Shown here one piece after another: positions 52,234 through 61,070 of a stretch of 64,000 bases of DNA. The stretch comes from Dokdonella_A sp963775445. Lineage in GTDB: Bacteria; Pseudomonadota; Gammaproteobacteria; Xanthomonadales; Rhodanobacteraceae. Below the pieces are notes generated by a model. The model did not search any database. It saw nothing but the letters and a program-made list of their open reading frames with translations, and was not told the origin of the DNA. Location of the stretch: contig CAVZIT010000004.1 in the NCBI GenBank assembly GCA_963775445.1, forward strand, positions 620,001-684,000, given 5' to 3'. Positions within the stretch are counted from its first letter, which is position 1. The number at the start of each line of letters is the position of its first letter. The translations under genes and the position numbers were made by a program.

Positions 52234-53063
52234 AGCCCCCGCCCGAATGCGTGGACGAGCACGACATGAACCACCACCAGTACCAGCAATGCGCAGGTCG
52301 CCGGGATGTGCACGAATAACCAGAGCTTCATCGCGCCTTGCAACGCGCGGTGGTAATCGAGCGCATCCTTGGCTTCAAGGATTTTATCCAGACGCTGCGC
52401 CAGCGCGCGTTCACGCTCGTCAAGGTAACGGGTCAACGAATCCAGCTCGGCACGCAGCCGATGGCAGCGGCGACTGATATGCATCAGATGGCGCAGTGCG
52501 TCCTGCGGAGTGGCCAGGAACGGGCTGGCGCGGCGGCGGTAGAACTCCGGCAGGGTGGTCGCACGGCTTTCGCGCGCCGCCTCGACGATCAGCGCCTCGC
52601 CTTCCTCGCGCAACTGGCGATAGAACATCGGTATGCGCTCGAAGATCACTTCCTGGCCGCGTACCGTCAATGCCGAGGGTGCGCGCCGTGACAACGCGAT
52701 TCCAACGACCCCGCTGAGAGCCACCAGAACAAACATGCCGCCGAGAAGGAAGCCCGATCCGCTGTCCGGCCAGCGCCAGCCCAGGTGCATCAGGAACACG
52801 AACAGCGCCAGTAACCCCAGGTAGATATGCCATTGCAGCCAGGTCGAGGCTCGCAACAAAGGCGGGTAGGGGAGCTTCTTGCGGCGATTGAACAGCGACA
52901 GCACTGCAACGAGACCCAGCAACAGCCAGCCGGAAAGGAAGGCGACATCGAGCAGCGCGAGCGAACGCGAACCGAACCACAGTGCCAGTATTGCCGCTAC
53001 CGCCAGCGTCAGCAGCGCTGCGCGCCAGCGCCGGGCGCGCAAGCTGGTCAGCGCACCAGCCAT
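52230..53063 (-). CDS. Di-heme b-type membrane cytochrome
   Basis: 277-aa inner-membrane protein with five hydrophobic segments (about 16-32, 40-58, 76-95, 105-125, 247-271). Two helices carry His pairs with the same H-x13-H spacing: His79/His93 and His252/His266. This is the pattern for two stacked b hemes in a four-helix bundle. A cytoplasmic loop (about 126-245) is long, charged and coiled-coil-like. The protein is likely to pass electrons between the membrane or ferredoxin side and the periplasmic cytochromes. It overlaps the ferredoxin gene by 16 bases and the decaheme gene by four. ATG at 53061-53063. The heme-b assignment is inferred from His spacing. Confidence 0.75.
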   Translation of the reverse strand: MAGALTSLRARRWRAALLTLAVAAILALWFGSRSLALLDVAFLSGWLLLGLVAVLSLFNRRKKLPYPPLLRASTWLQWHIYLGLLALFVFLMHLGWRWPDSGSGFLLGGMFVLVALSGVVGIALSRRAPSALTVRGQEVIFERIPMFYRQLREEGEALIVEAARESRATTLPEFYRRRASPFLATPQDALRHLMHISRRCHRLRAELDSLTRYLDERERALAQRLDKILEAKDALDYHRALQGAMKLWLFVHIPATCALLVLVVVHVVLVHAFGRGL

Positions 53064-54814
53064 GCCGCGAGTTTCTGCTTGTCGCGCATGTCGATCCGGA
53101 TCAGCGCATCGTGCGGGCAGGCGCGCTCGCACGCGGGGCCTCCGGCGTGTGCGACGCAAAGATCGCACTTGGTTGCCTTGATGATGGGTTCGCCGCGCTG
53201 CGCGTCCATCATGATGGCATCGTCGCGTGTCGAATCACGCAGCGCCACCATGCGGATGTTCTCGTAGGGGCAACTGTTGGCGCATGTACCGCAACCGACA
53301 CAGGTGCGATCGTTGATCACGACTTCGCCGTGCAGCGGATCCCGATGGATCGCCCCGGTCGGGCAGCCGATCATGCAAACCGGATCCATGCAGTGCATGC
53401 AGGCGTTCGCCACCATGTAATGGTCCTGGATGCGGCCATGACGCACGAAACGCGGGTTGTTGTCGTGCCCTGCGGCGCAGGCGCGCACGCAATCGTCGCA
53501 ACGCACGCAGCGATCCATGTCGATCATCATGGTTGCGGTGCCGTTGATGAAGCGATTTTCCACCAGGAACTCGAGAAAGGACGTTTCGATATCCCCGGTA
53601 CCGCGTTTGAGCGTGTCCGTATCGGTCGGAAGGGGAGGAATCGCCGATGCGGGCAGCGTCGGCAGAATCAGTTCCTCGACGGTTCGGGTGGGCAAGCGCA
53701 CGATATCGACATAGCCGATTGCGCGCAGGCTGTAACCCAACGAGATCTGATGATCGCTGTCTGCATTGTGCGCAATCTCGGTCAGACCGTAGACATCGCC
53801 CCGACTCAGGTAACTGACCGTGCGCTCACCGTTGCCGTGGCGGCGTGACAGACGCGCAAAACCGGCGCGTATCATGATCAGCCCGTTCGGGTAGTGTCCC
53901 TGTTCGGCAATCAGCGGCTCGTCGCCGAGGCGCGAGGCGGACCCCTGCTCCCGCAGGGATTTGTAACTGCCGTACCAATCGAAGGAACCGAACGTCTCGA
54001 ACTCCGCAACCGCGGCGATCGCGCGAGTCTGATGCTCATCCAGGCCGGACAGCAACGGGGCATTCGCCAAGGTCGCTGCGAGTCCCCTTTCCCGATATAC
54101 GCGGTCCACCCATTCGCGCATTGCCGTGTCGTGCTTGCGCAGGTCACGCAAGCCCTGCCAGCGGATCTCCAGCAGCGCGCAATCTCCATCCGCGACGACC
54201 GTCGTCGCGCGTGGAATGCGGCCCAAGGCAGCCAGTTCGCCGAACAACTCGTACTGTCCCGCGCTGCTGCCACCCAGCACGGTGCTGCGTGTCGCCGCGA
54301 GCTTGTCGGCGGATACGCGCGGCGTGGGCATATCCGCCGCGATTGCCATGGTCATGGACAGCGACGGATCAGCTCCGCCGTGCGATTGCATTTGAGGATA
54401 CCGTCGTGAATCGCGGCTCTCGGGCGAGGTGGGATTTTTCAACAAGCGCTTGAGCGATTGCAGCGGACTCAGGCGTTGTGCGGTCTGGCGGCCAATTTCG
54501 ACCGGATCGAGCCCTTCCAGCACCACGCGCACCTTGCCGGTCAATATCAGGAACGCCGAATTTCCATAGTCGCCCTCGCGCACAATGACTTCGCGATCGC
54601 GATACGTGCGCACGCGGGTATCGTTCTGCACGATCCCGCGCAAAGGCAGACTCGCCGGGAAACGCGTCGCATCCATCGAGCGAAACGGCTCAACTTGCAT
54701 CAGGCGATCGATGGCGGCCTGGGTCATCTCGCCCGGGGCCTGCCCTTCCGCCACCTCGGTGGCGAAAGGAACGTCCCAGCGCTTCGGTTTTTCCATCCCG
54801 ACCGCTTCGGTCAT
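53048..54814 (-). CDS. Cyclic-nucleotide-binding-like domains fused to a four-cluster ferredoxin
   Basis: 588-aa soluble protein. CNB1 (about 40-225, with an insertion near 108-185) contains FGELAALGRIPRATTV (191-206), a good phosphate-binding cassette. CNB2 (about 250-395) has a weaker one around YGLTEIA. The C-terminus (430-575) holds four [4Fe-4S] motifs: Cys 436/439/442/446, 472/475/480/484, 505/508/511/515 and 550/553/562/566. This is the layout of DmsB/HybA/NrfC-type electron-transfer subunits. The fusion suggests electron flow responding to a cyclic nucleotide or similar ligand. ATG at 54812-54814; the frame is open upstream but overlaps the cytochrome gene. Confidence 0.88.
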   Translation of the reverse strand: MTEAVGMEKPKRWDVPFATEVAEGQAPGEMTQAAIDRLMQVEPFRSMDATRFPASLPLRGIVQNDTRVRTYRDREVIVREGDYGNSAFLILTGKVRVVLEGLDPVEIGRQTAQRLSPLQSLKRLLKNPTSPESRDSRRYPQMQSHGGADPSLSMTMAIAADMPTPRVSADKLAATRSTVLGGSSAGQYELFGELAALGRIPRATTVVADGDCALLEIRWQGLRDLRKHDTAMREWVDRVYRERGLAATLANAPLLSGLDEHQTRAIAAVAEFETFGSFDWYGSYKSLREQGSASRLGDEPLIAEQGHYPNGLIMIRAGFARLSRRHGNGERTVSYLSRGDVYGLTEIAHNADSDHQISLGYSLRAIGYVDIVRLPTRTVEELILPTLPASAIPPLPTDTDTLKRGTGDIETSFLEFLVENRFINGTATMMIDMDRCVRCDDCVRACAAGHDNNPRFVRHGRIQDHYMVANACMHCMDPVCMIGCPTGAIHRDPLHGEVVINDRTCVGCGTCANSCPYENIRMVALRDSTRDDAIMMDAQRGEPIIKATKCDLCVAHAGGPACERACPHDALIRIDMRDKQKLAAWLVR

Positions 54815-54881
54815 GAGAGTGCCGATCCTGGCCGTTTCGGGTCGCGGATCGGCAACGCTCTCTCGGCGGGCGCGACGCAGT

Positions 54882-55946
54882 TCATTGCGTGAAAACGGTG
54901 CCCTTGGCGCTGGTCGGGATCTTCGAATCGAGCGCAGCGTATGTTCCAGCCTTGCCCTGGATCGATTTGGCCGCTGCACCCAATGCACTGGCCATTGCGT
55001 CCGTCACCTTGGAATCTGCGGTCACTTTTGCGGGGATCGCCTTGAACGCTGCGCTGAGCTTGGCATCGCCTGCCGCAGCGACAACGGGCTCGGCCTTGGC
55101 GCGCGCCTTGTTGACGCGATCGACCATGGCGGTCTGGAACTTGCCACCCTTGTCTTTGACGTTCGCGAGGTTGCGCAGGCTCACCTGCAGGTCGACCAGC
55201 GCGCCCACGGCATACAGGCGCCGCAGTTCTTCCTTGGTGGCGGCTCGATTGGTCGGGTTGTCGGGTGCGCCGGCGGATGTCGCGAAGTTGTGGCGAATCT
55301 CACCCTGCGACCAGCTCACCAGATCGAAATCACTGCCGGCCTTGTGGCCGCCGACATTGACCAGCTTCTCGTTGGGAACCGTATGGCAGCCGAAACAATT
55401 CTCCGCGATACCGTAGATCATGTCGGATGTGATCATGCCCTTCGCGATGGCGGGATCCAGCCTCGCCTTGAGCTGCGCAGGAGTTTCCTTCTTCCTGCCT
55501 TCGCCCCACTTCACTGACTTGGCCGTAGCGACTCCGCCGACCTTGTTGTGGATATTCAGCCAGTCGCGCGCTGCGCCGTGGCACGACTCGCATGAAACGC
55601 CCCAGGTCGGACGCACGTTGCTGCCGGCCAGCACCGACGTGTAATGGCAATTGAGGCAGGTGTCGGAGCGCTTCATCGACTTGATGCCCATTGCCGCCAT
55701 GATTTTCTTCGCCTCCGGCGTGCGATGCAGCTCCTTGAACGAACTGAAGTGATGGGTGTGCATCCATGCCTTGGTCTCGAGATCATGGCAATTGGAGCAG
55801 GTGTCCTTGTTGGTTCCTGTTGGCCCGACAATCTTGGCCGCAATCTTGGCAGCGGCGGCGGTGGAGTCGTCCTGCGCATATGCGGCAGTGTGGATGAGTG
55901 CCAGCGCCAGAATCAGCGCGAGCGCCAGTGGGGCTGCGAATTTCAT
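54882..55946 (-). CDS. Periplasmic tetraheme cytochrome (cytochrome c554-like)
   Basis: 354-aa exported protein: signal peptide with cleavage likely after AYA (about residue 24), then four CxxCH sites at Cys 50, 97, 119 and 184, with His-rich spacers (WMHTHHFSSFKELH) that could supply distal ligands. The N-terminal half resembles the cytochrome c554/c-prime multiheme group. From about 215 to the end it is helical, Ala/Lys-rich and heme-free. It is a likely soluble shuttle between inner- and outer-membrane parts of this operon. GGAG ten bases before the ATG at 55944-55946. Confidence 0.87.
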   Translation of the reverse strand: MKFAAPLALALILALALIHTAAYAQDDSTAAAAKIAAKIVGPTGTNKDTCSNCHDLETKAWMHTHHFSSFKELHRTPEAKKIMAAMGIKSMKRSDTCLNCHYTSVLAGSNVRPTWGVSCESCHGAARDWLNIHNKVGGVATAKSVKWGEGRKKETPAQLKARLDPAIAKGMITSDMIYGIAENCFGCHTVPNEKLVNVGGHKAGSDFDLVSWSQGEIRHNFATSAGAPDNPTNRAATKEELRRLYAVGALVDLQVSLRNLANVKDKGGKFQTAMVDRVNKARAKAEPVVAAAGDAKLSAAFKAIPAKVTADSKVTDAMASALGAAAKSIQGKAGTYAALDSKIPTSAKGTVFTQ

Positions 55947-55989
55947 GGACGATCTCCTACAGGTTGTCGACGGTTGATGGCGACGCGTT

Positions 55990-57261
55990 TCAGGCGTTCA
56001 GTTCCAACGGCGATGTCGGGTGACATACACACACCAGGCAGGTGCCTTGCTCGAATTCGTAAGCAGGCTCCGAAGAATACTTGACCTCGCCGCTGCGAAT
56101 CGCGGTCTGGCAGGTTCCGCAATTGCCCTGCTCACATCCGGAGTCTATGACGATGCCATTGGCGCGCGCCAGTTCCAACAACGTGCCAACGGCTGGCGAC
56201 CACGATAATTTCTTGCCTGACTTGCTGAAACTGACCTCGATGCCCGGTGTATCGGGGGTCGCCACAACGGGGGCTGTGGGCAATTTCGGCCCGGGTCCGA
56301 ATTTTTCGAAGTGGATGTGCTCTCCAGGGACGCCCCATTCCTTCAGATCTTTTTCCAGCGCGGCCATCATCGGGGGCGGACCGCAGAAATAGTATCGATA
56401 GTTGTTCGAGGGCAGCACCTTGCGCATCAATTCGACGCCGGCGAATCCCTTGACATGAAAATCGCGACCCTCGATGTCCTGGCCCTCGCGCGGCTGGCTG
56501 TAACACACCTGCAAATGGACATTTGAATGTTCGCGCGCAATTGCCTCAAGATGTTCCTTCATCGGGTGATCCTGGGCATCCCTGACTCCAAGGAAGAACC
56601 AGGTCTCGCGCCCACTGCCCGAATCGACAATTGCGTTGAGCATCGACAACACGGGCGTGATCCCCACGCCGCCGCCGATCAGCACGACCGGCTCCTTGCC
56701 ACCGGGATCGAGATGGAAAATGCCGGAAGGCGCCTTGACATCCAGGATCGCATCTTCTTGCACGAGGTCGTGGAAATAGTTCGACGATATGCCAGGCGGG
56801 GCGTCCTTTCCGGGGGGCGCGCCTTGGCGTCGGATCGAAACGCGGTAGTAGTCCGGCTTGGGTGAGTCCGACAGCGAATAGCAGCGCACCACCGGTTTGA
56901 CCTGACCTGGAACATCAAGCCGGAACGTGAGGAATTGCCCCGGCTCGAAGCCGGGAATCGGCTTGCCGTCGTGCGGCACGAGATAGAACGAGCAGATATC
57001 GCGACGCTCGTTCTCGAAGCGCTTCCAGCGCACCTGGAATTTGCGCCAGCCAGCCCACGCCAGCGATTTCTGTTCTTCTACCTGGCGCTCGCGGTAGGCC
57101 GAATCGATGCGCAGATCGAGCAGCGTGTCTGCACGCTGGCGCAACTGGGATTGATGCGCGACGCGTCGCCATGCACCAAACGCGTTGGCCGAAACATGCG
57201 CCAGTACCGCCAGAACGATCAACGCTCCGGCAAGGGTAATCAAGGTATCTGCGTGAGACAT
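55990..57261 (-). CDS. Membrane-anchored NAD(P)H-flavin-[2Fe-2S] oxidoreductase
   Basis: 423-aa protein: one N-terminal transmembrane helix (about 5-28), a linker, a ferredoxin-reductase FAD domain with RCYSLSDSP (about 131-139), a pyridine-nucleotide domain with GGGVGITPVLSML (about 198-210) and the C-terminal CGPPPMM/F-type segment, then a plant-type [2Fe-2S] domain (about 335-423) with CEQGNCGTC and a distant CVC. Domain order is like the benzoate dioxygenase reductase/Nqr-F family, in which the ferredoxin may sit at either end. It should bring electrons from NAD(P)H into the operon's chain, or the reverse. ATG at 57259-57261. Confidence 0.9.
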   Translation of the reverse strand: MSHADTLITLAGALIVLAVLAHVSANAFGAWRRVAHQSQLRQRADTLLDLRIDSAYRERQVEEQKSLAWAGWRKFQVRWKRFENERRDICSFYLVPHDGKPIPGFEPGQFLTFRLDVPGQVKPVVRCYSLSDSPKPDYYRVSIRRQGAPPGKDAPPGISSNYFHDLVQEDAILDVKAPSGIFHLDPGGKEPVVLIGGGVGITPVLSMLNAIVDSGSGRETWFFLGVRDAQDHPMKEHLEAIAREHSNVHLQVCYSQPREGQDIEGRDFHVKGFAGVELMRKVLPSNNYRYYFCGPPPMMAALEKDLKEWGVPGEHIHFEKFGPGPKLPTAPVVATPDTPGIEVSFSKSGKKLSWSPAVGTLLELARANGIVIDSGCEQGNCGTCQTAIRSGEVKYSSEPAYEFEQGTCLVCVCHPTSPLELNA

Positions 57262-57283
57262 GAGAAGTGCTGGTTTCTCCGGA

Positions 57284-58894
57284 TCAGAATTGAGTCAAGA
57301 GCTCGACCCGCCCGCCCCAGCCACCCGTGGAGCCCGCGATTTTTTCGCGAAACCCAGCCACCTGAACGACGAAACGCCGCCCCAACGCCTGCTGCAATTG
57401 CACTCCGGCCGCGTATTGGTTGGGATTGGGCACATTGTCGGTGCGATGACGACCGCCGATCTCGAAGTCGAGTTGCCGGCGTGTATCGTGCGAGAAGATC
57501 TGGTAACCGATTGCACCACCCCATGAACTGTTTGGCATGCTGCCCAGAGCCGCCCCCGCACTGTTGAAATTTCCGATGCCGAACGATGCGAACAGGAGTC
57601 CCACAGACCCGAGTGGACCGCCCGTGGCGGGACCGCGCGCCGCGGAAGTGAAATTGTTGATGCCGACGAAGGCATTGGCGTACAGGTTGTTTTCGGTGTA
57701 AGCGGGAATGTAGTTGGTCTGGATGAGAATGAGCTCGCCATTGTCCGCCGGGCGCAGCCCGGCCGGGCCTGGCAGCGGTTTGTCACCGAACACATGTGAG
57801 CCGAGTACGCGGAAAATGGTTCCAATCTTGCCGATGCGTTGGGAGGCGCTGACGCCCCAGTAGAACGCATCCGACTTGGTGTCGGCAACATCGTTGACGT
57901 ACACCAGATCGACGTTGAAGGTGCTCTTTGGATAGTCCGCCTGGCTGAACAAGCCATAGAGGCGGGCGTTGCTCGGATTGCTGAGGCCGTCGTTGACTTG
58001 ATTCCAGCCTCCGAGTGCGGTGATCTGGAGGTTCGATCCGCCCTTGGGCAGGATATCGTTGCGAATGATGCCCAGCGAATCAATGGTGTCGTTGATCAGG
58101 ATGCCATCCTGATACAACAGCGGTTGTCGTCCGACCGAGAAACCGTAGTCGAGCGAGTGGCGATCGTACGGATCGAGGTTGGGAAAGATTTCACCAAAAT
58201 CGCCTTCGAAGAAAATCGTGGACAGGATGCCGTTGTACGGGTCCACACCCTGGTGCGCATTGGAGGGGTCGGGGTCATCCTGGAATATTCGTCCCGCGAA
58301 TTGCCCGCGTTTGTCGAGCGGACGCAATCCCGCCACAAGACGCTCGGATCCGCTCAGTTGAAGGTTGGCGAACAAGTCGAAGCGATTGGCCCACTCGCTT
58401 TGCGTCAGATCGTTGCGGGTGTACGACTGGAGCGCGCTGCGAAACGTGCCGAACACGGTCAGTTGCGGCTGAATGACGTCGCCCGTGGGCAGCGTGTAGC
58501 CCTGTTGCAGCGGACCCGTGCCGAGGAAATGGGAACCCAGTTCGAGAATCGGTGGCGGTCGCTGCGCGATTGAGCCCGGTTCGATCTTGACCACGCGTGC
58601 ATCCGATATCCGGCTTCGCGACTCCGCTGGATGGTTATCGCCCTTGTCGGCGCCCTTTGGACTGGCATCCGCTTTGGCCGAATCCTTGGCGTTGGGCGAT
58701 TGCGCCGCGGCCGATTTGTCAGGAGGGGTGGCCTCGTCGTCGGCGTCATCCGATTCAGAGGCCTGCTGAGCGGATGCCGTTCCCTGATCGGACGCATGGC
58801 CCGCTGTTTGCTGCTGATCGCTCGCCTGAGCGATACCCCACCATCCCAGCGAGACCGCCAGGAACGAACTCAAGACAACGCTATTCCCGCGCAT
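57284..58894 (-). CDS. Outer-membrane beta-barrel protein of the multiheme operon
   Basis: 536-aa exported protein. Signal peptide about 1-24, a low-complexity Ala/Asp/Ser/Lys region about 26-95, then alternating amphipathic beta-strands to a C-terminal Phe (GGRVELLTQF), the usual BAM recognition end. Barrel-like stretches include RFDLFANLQLSGSERLVAGLRPL, LDYGFSVGRQPLLYQDG and LDFEIGGRHRTDN. No CxxCH is present. Next to multiheme cytochromes, this suggests a porin-cytochrome conduit, though no similarity to MtrB was established. GGAG nine bases before the ATG at 58892-58894. A generic porin is the alternative. Confidence 0.82.
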   Translation of the reverse strand: MRGNSVVLSSFLAVSLGWWGIAQASDQQQTAGHASDQGTASAQQASESDDADDEATPPDKSAAAQSPNAKDSAKADASPKGADKGDNHPAESRSRISDARVVKIEPGSIAQRPPPILELGSHFLGTGPLQQGYTLPTGDVIQPQLTVFGTFRSALQSYTRNDLTQSEWANRFDLFANLQLSGSERLVAGLRPLDKRGQFAGRIFQDDPDPSNAHQGVDPYNGILSTIFFEGDFGEIFPNLDPYDRHSLDYGFSVGRQPLLYQDGILINDTIDSLGIIRNDILPKGGSNLQITALGGWNQVNDGLSNPSNARLYGLFSQADYPKSTFNVDLVYVNDVADTKSDAFYWGVSASQRIGKIGTIFRVLGSHVFGDKPLPGPAGLRPADNGELILIQTNYIPAYTENNLYANAFVGINNFTSAARGPATGGPLGSVGLLFASFGIGNFNSAGAALGSMPNSSWGGAIGYQIFSHDTRRQLDFEIGGRHRTDNVPNPNQYAAGVQLQQALGRRFVVQVAGFREKIAGSTGGWGGRVELLTQF

Positions 58895-58917
58895 GCGTAG
58901 GCTCCCCGGATTGGAAT

Positions 58918-60876
58918 TCAGCGCTGTGCCGCAACGGCTGGCGGCTGGTCGCCCAAAGTTACTTCACGCTCCCACACGACCAGGTGCCCAGCCACCAGAT
59001 TGTTCGCCACGTCGCGCGCACTCATGCCGTAGTCGAAGCCGACATCGCGGATCGCGCTGATCAGGTTCACCGGTACCATCGCCGCCTTCAGCTGGACGAT
59101 CGCCTTGTAAGGTCCACGCCCGTCGAGTTGCTTGGCCGAGACACTGTAATCGGCCCAACGTTCGCCAAGCGGGTCGATACCCTGCTTGTGCTTGCGCACA
59201 TTGACCGGGTGACCGACCAGGATCGTCGGCACGGTCGACGGTCTGACGAACGGCAGTGCCGTCGACGAATAGTTGACCGGCAGCACCTGCTCGCGCTCGC
59301 CTCCGCGCAGATTGAGCGTCACGTTCTTCGACTGCAACGAGAACAATTCGCGATCCAGCGGCAACTCGCCATTGTGTACATACAGCGAGTGCAGGTCGCG
59401 CACGTCGCCGTTCGGATCAAGATCGCCCGACTCCTTGATCACCTTGCCGTCGGCGTCCTTTATCGTGACATGCAGCCACACCAGACGCTCGGCATCAAAG
59501 CCGGTCGGCACATTGTGGCCGTCGGTCCCGTTCTTGACCTGCACCTTGAAGCTGAGTCCGTCGGGACCGGCCTTGACAGTGCGGATATCGCCGAGGATGA
59601 AGCCGGTGCGCAGCAGTTTGAGGCGTTGCTCTCGCGCCATCTTGAGCAGCGCCTGGTTCTTGTTGAGGATATCGCGCGCGTCATCACGGTCATCGACGGA
59701 TGCCCAGCGATCCGGGAACTTGTAATCGTCGGAAACCTTGTCCTCGAATTCCTCGGTTCCCCAGCCGGCCTTGACATTGAACGCCAGCCAATCGCGAATC
59801 GTCGCGAATCCCGGCGCGGTCGGATCGTCCTTCTGGTTTTCTTCCTTGATCGCCAGCGCATTGATCGGGAACAGCGCCGGGGTCAGCACCGAATAGTCGG
59901 GGCCCTGGAACATGTGATTGGTCAGCAGGCGCGGTTTGGTCTTGATGCTGCCGACCTGCGCGGCCGAGCCGAAATCGTAGTTCTTGCGGTCGAAATCCGG
60001 ATCGCTCTTGGCGACGACGGTACGGCCAGGCTCCAGTCCCATGTGGCAGTCCTGGCAGGTGACTCCACGCTTGGCGGCGGGCGAACTCTTGTATTCGCTG
60101 AATGCTTCCTCGAGGCGGAACCCGTTGATGAGGTTGACGTCGTGGCAGGTGCCGCAGAAACCCGGCGTGACCAGCTGGAAGAACTTGACGGTTTCGGAAT
60201 GGATCTGGCGCCCGCGCGAATGCGGATTGGTCGCAAGACCGGCCTTGTCGATTACCTGCTTGAGGCGATCCTGCGGACCGGTTGGTCCGTAAACTGGAGA
60301 GGTCAGTGGTCCTTCATGCAGTGCCAGACGACCGCTCAGCTTTCCGTACGCCTTGTTGATGCGATGGCAGACCACGCACGAGATGCCTTCGCGTGCCGCC
60401 GGCGGGCGATCGATGTTGCTCATGAACTCGGCTTCACCCAGATTCATGCCGATCGGTGTATGGCAACGAATGCAGAAGTCGCCATTGCTGCCGCTGGTCA
60501 GTTTCAGCAACGTGGCCTGGAACGCGTTGAACACCGGGCTCATCTGCGCATACGCGTGCTGCGAGATGGACCATTGCGAATACTGTTTGGGATGACAGGC
60601 CGCGCATTTGGTCGCCGATGGATAACGATCGCCGGCCAACACTTTGGCGTGTTCGGCATCGGCATCCATGGCAGGCTTTTTCGCATCCGACTTGTCGGCC
60701 ATCGCGTCATCGGTCGGCGGTTTGTTCTCCGCTGGCGCAGCTGCAACGGTCGAGCTGTCTGTTTTTGCAGTCTCTTCGAGCGCCGACGCATCAAGTGCAG
60801 CGCACAGCATTCCGCTCGCGATCACGAGCAGAATTCGGCGACCAATTGAGTACCCGTGCTTCGTATTCGTGCGCAT
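58918..60876 (-). CDS. Pentaheme c-type cytochrome, first gene of the operon
   Basis: 652-aa exported protein. Signal peptide about 11-32 (RRILLVIASGMLCAALDASA), an acidic/Lys linker to about 85, then five CxxCH sites: Cys 91, 135, 167, 241 and 274. The remaining about 370 residues are heme-free and include a beta-sandwich-like segment with GTDGHNVPTGFDAERLVWLHVTIKD, of a type seen C-terminally in other multiheme cytochromes. No lipobox, so it is not a surface lipoprotein in the OmcA/MtrC manner. The ATG at 60874-60876 begins the signal peptide; longer frames upstream lack conserved features. Confidence 0.85.
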   Translation of the reverse strand: MRTNTKHGYSIGRRILLVIASGMLCAALDASALEETAKTDSSTVAAAPAENKPPTDDAMADKSDAKKPAMDADAEHAKVLAGDRYPSATKCAACHPKQYSQWSISQHAYAQMSPVFNAFQATLLKLTSGSNGDFCIRCHTPIGMNLGEAEFMSNIDRPPAAREGISCVVCHRINKAYGKLSGRLALHEGPLTSPVYGPTGPQDRLKQVIDKAGLATNPHSRGRQIHSETVKFFQLVTPGFCGTCHDVNLINGFRLEEAFSEYKSSPAAKRGVTCQDCHMGLEPGRTVVAKSDPDFDRKNYDFGSAAQVGSIKTKPRLLTNHMFQGPDYSVLTPALFPINALAIKEENQKDDPTAPGFATIRDWLAFNVKAGWGTEEFEDKVSDDYKFPDRWASVDDRDDARDILNKNQALLKMAREQRLKLLRTGFILGDIRTVKAGPDGLSFKVQVKNGTDGHNVPTGFDAERLVWLHVTIKDADGKVIKESGDLDPNGDVRDLHSLYVHNGELPLDRELFSLQSKNVTLNLRGGEREQVLPVNYSSTALPFVRPSTVPTILVGHPVNVRKHKQGIDPLGERWADYSVSAKQLDGRGPYKAIVQLKAAMVPVNLISAIRDVGFDYGMSARDVANNLVAGHLVVWEREVTLGDQPPAVAAQR

Positions 60877-61070
60877 CCCGCCCCCGGTTACGACGTGAAG
60901 ACTTGTAACCGATACTGTCGCCTTACTGCAGCGCACTGTCAACTCCTTTTCAACGCGACGAAAGTGAACCGAGACGACCTGGAAACAACTGCGAGAAATA
61001 TGCATACGCGAAGAAGTATCGGGCCTCAAGACTGCCGGGCGGCATCAAATCCGTTTCGTGTCGTTGCGCA
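60877..61070. promoter_or_regulatory. Control region of the multiheme operon
   Basis: Part of the 412-base divergent gap between the pentaheme cytochrome and the caspase-like gene. On the minus strand a perfect TTGACA (-35) sits at 60942-60937, but only CAGTAT at 19-base spacing serves as a -10. CGGTTAC (60885-60891) and GTAACCG (60905-60911) form a 7-bp inverted repeat with a 13-base spacer, between that promoter and the start codon. This is a good operator candidate. No FNR/Anr box (TTGAT-N4-ATCAA) was seen. Confidence 0.4.

Noticed and set aside
637..53063. Frequent four-base ATGA/GTGA overlaps as a special feature
   Set aside because: They occur in nine pairs (for example nudE-cysQ, lgt-thyA, pntAA-pntAB) but are ordinary for compact, high-GC operons.
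58597..60849. A 750-codon open frame antisense to the pentaheme cytochrome and barrel
   Set aside because: The minus-strand genes have signal peptides and five CxxCH sites; the plus frame has biased Arg/His/Val composition typical of a shadow.
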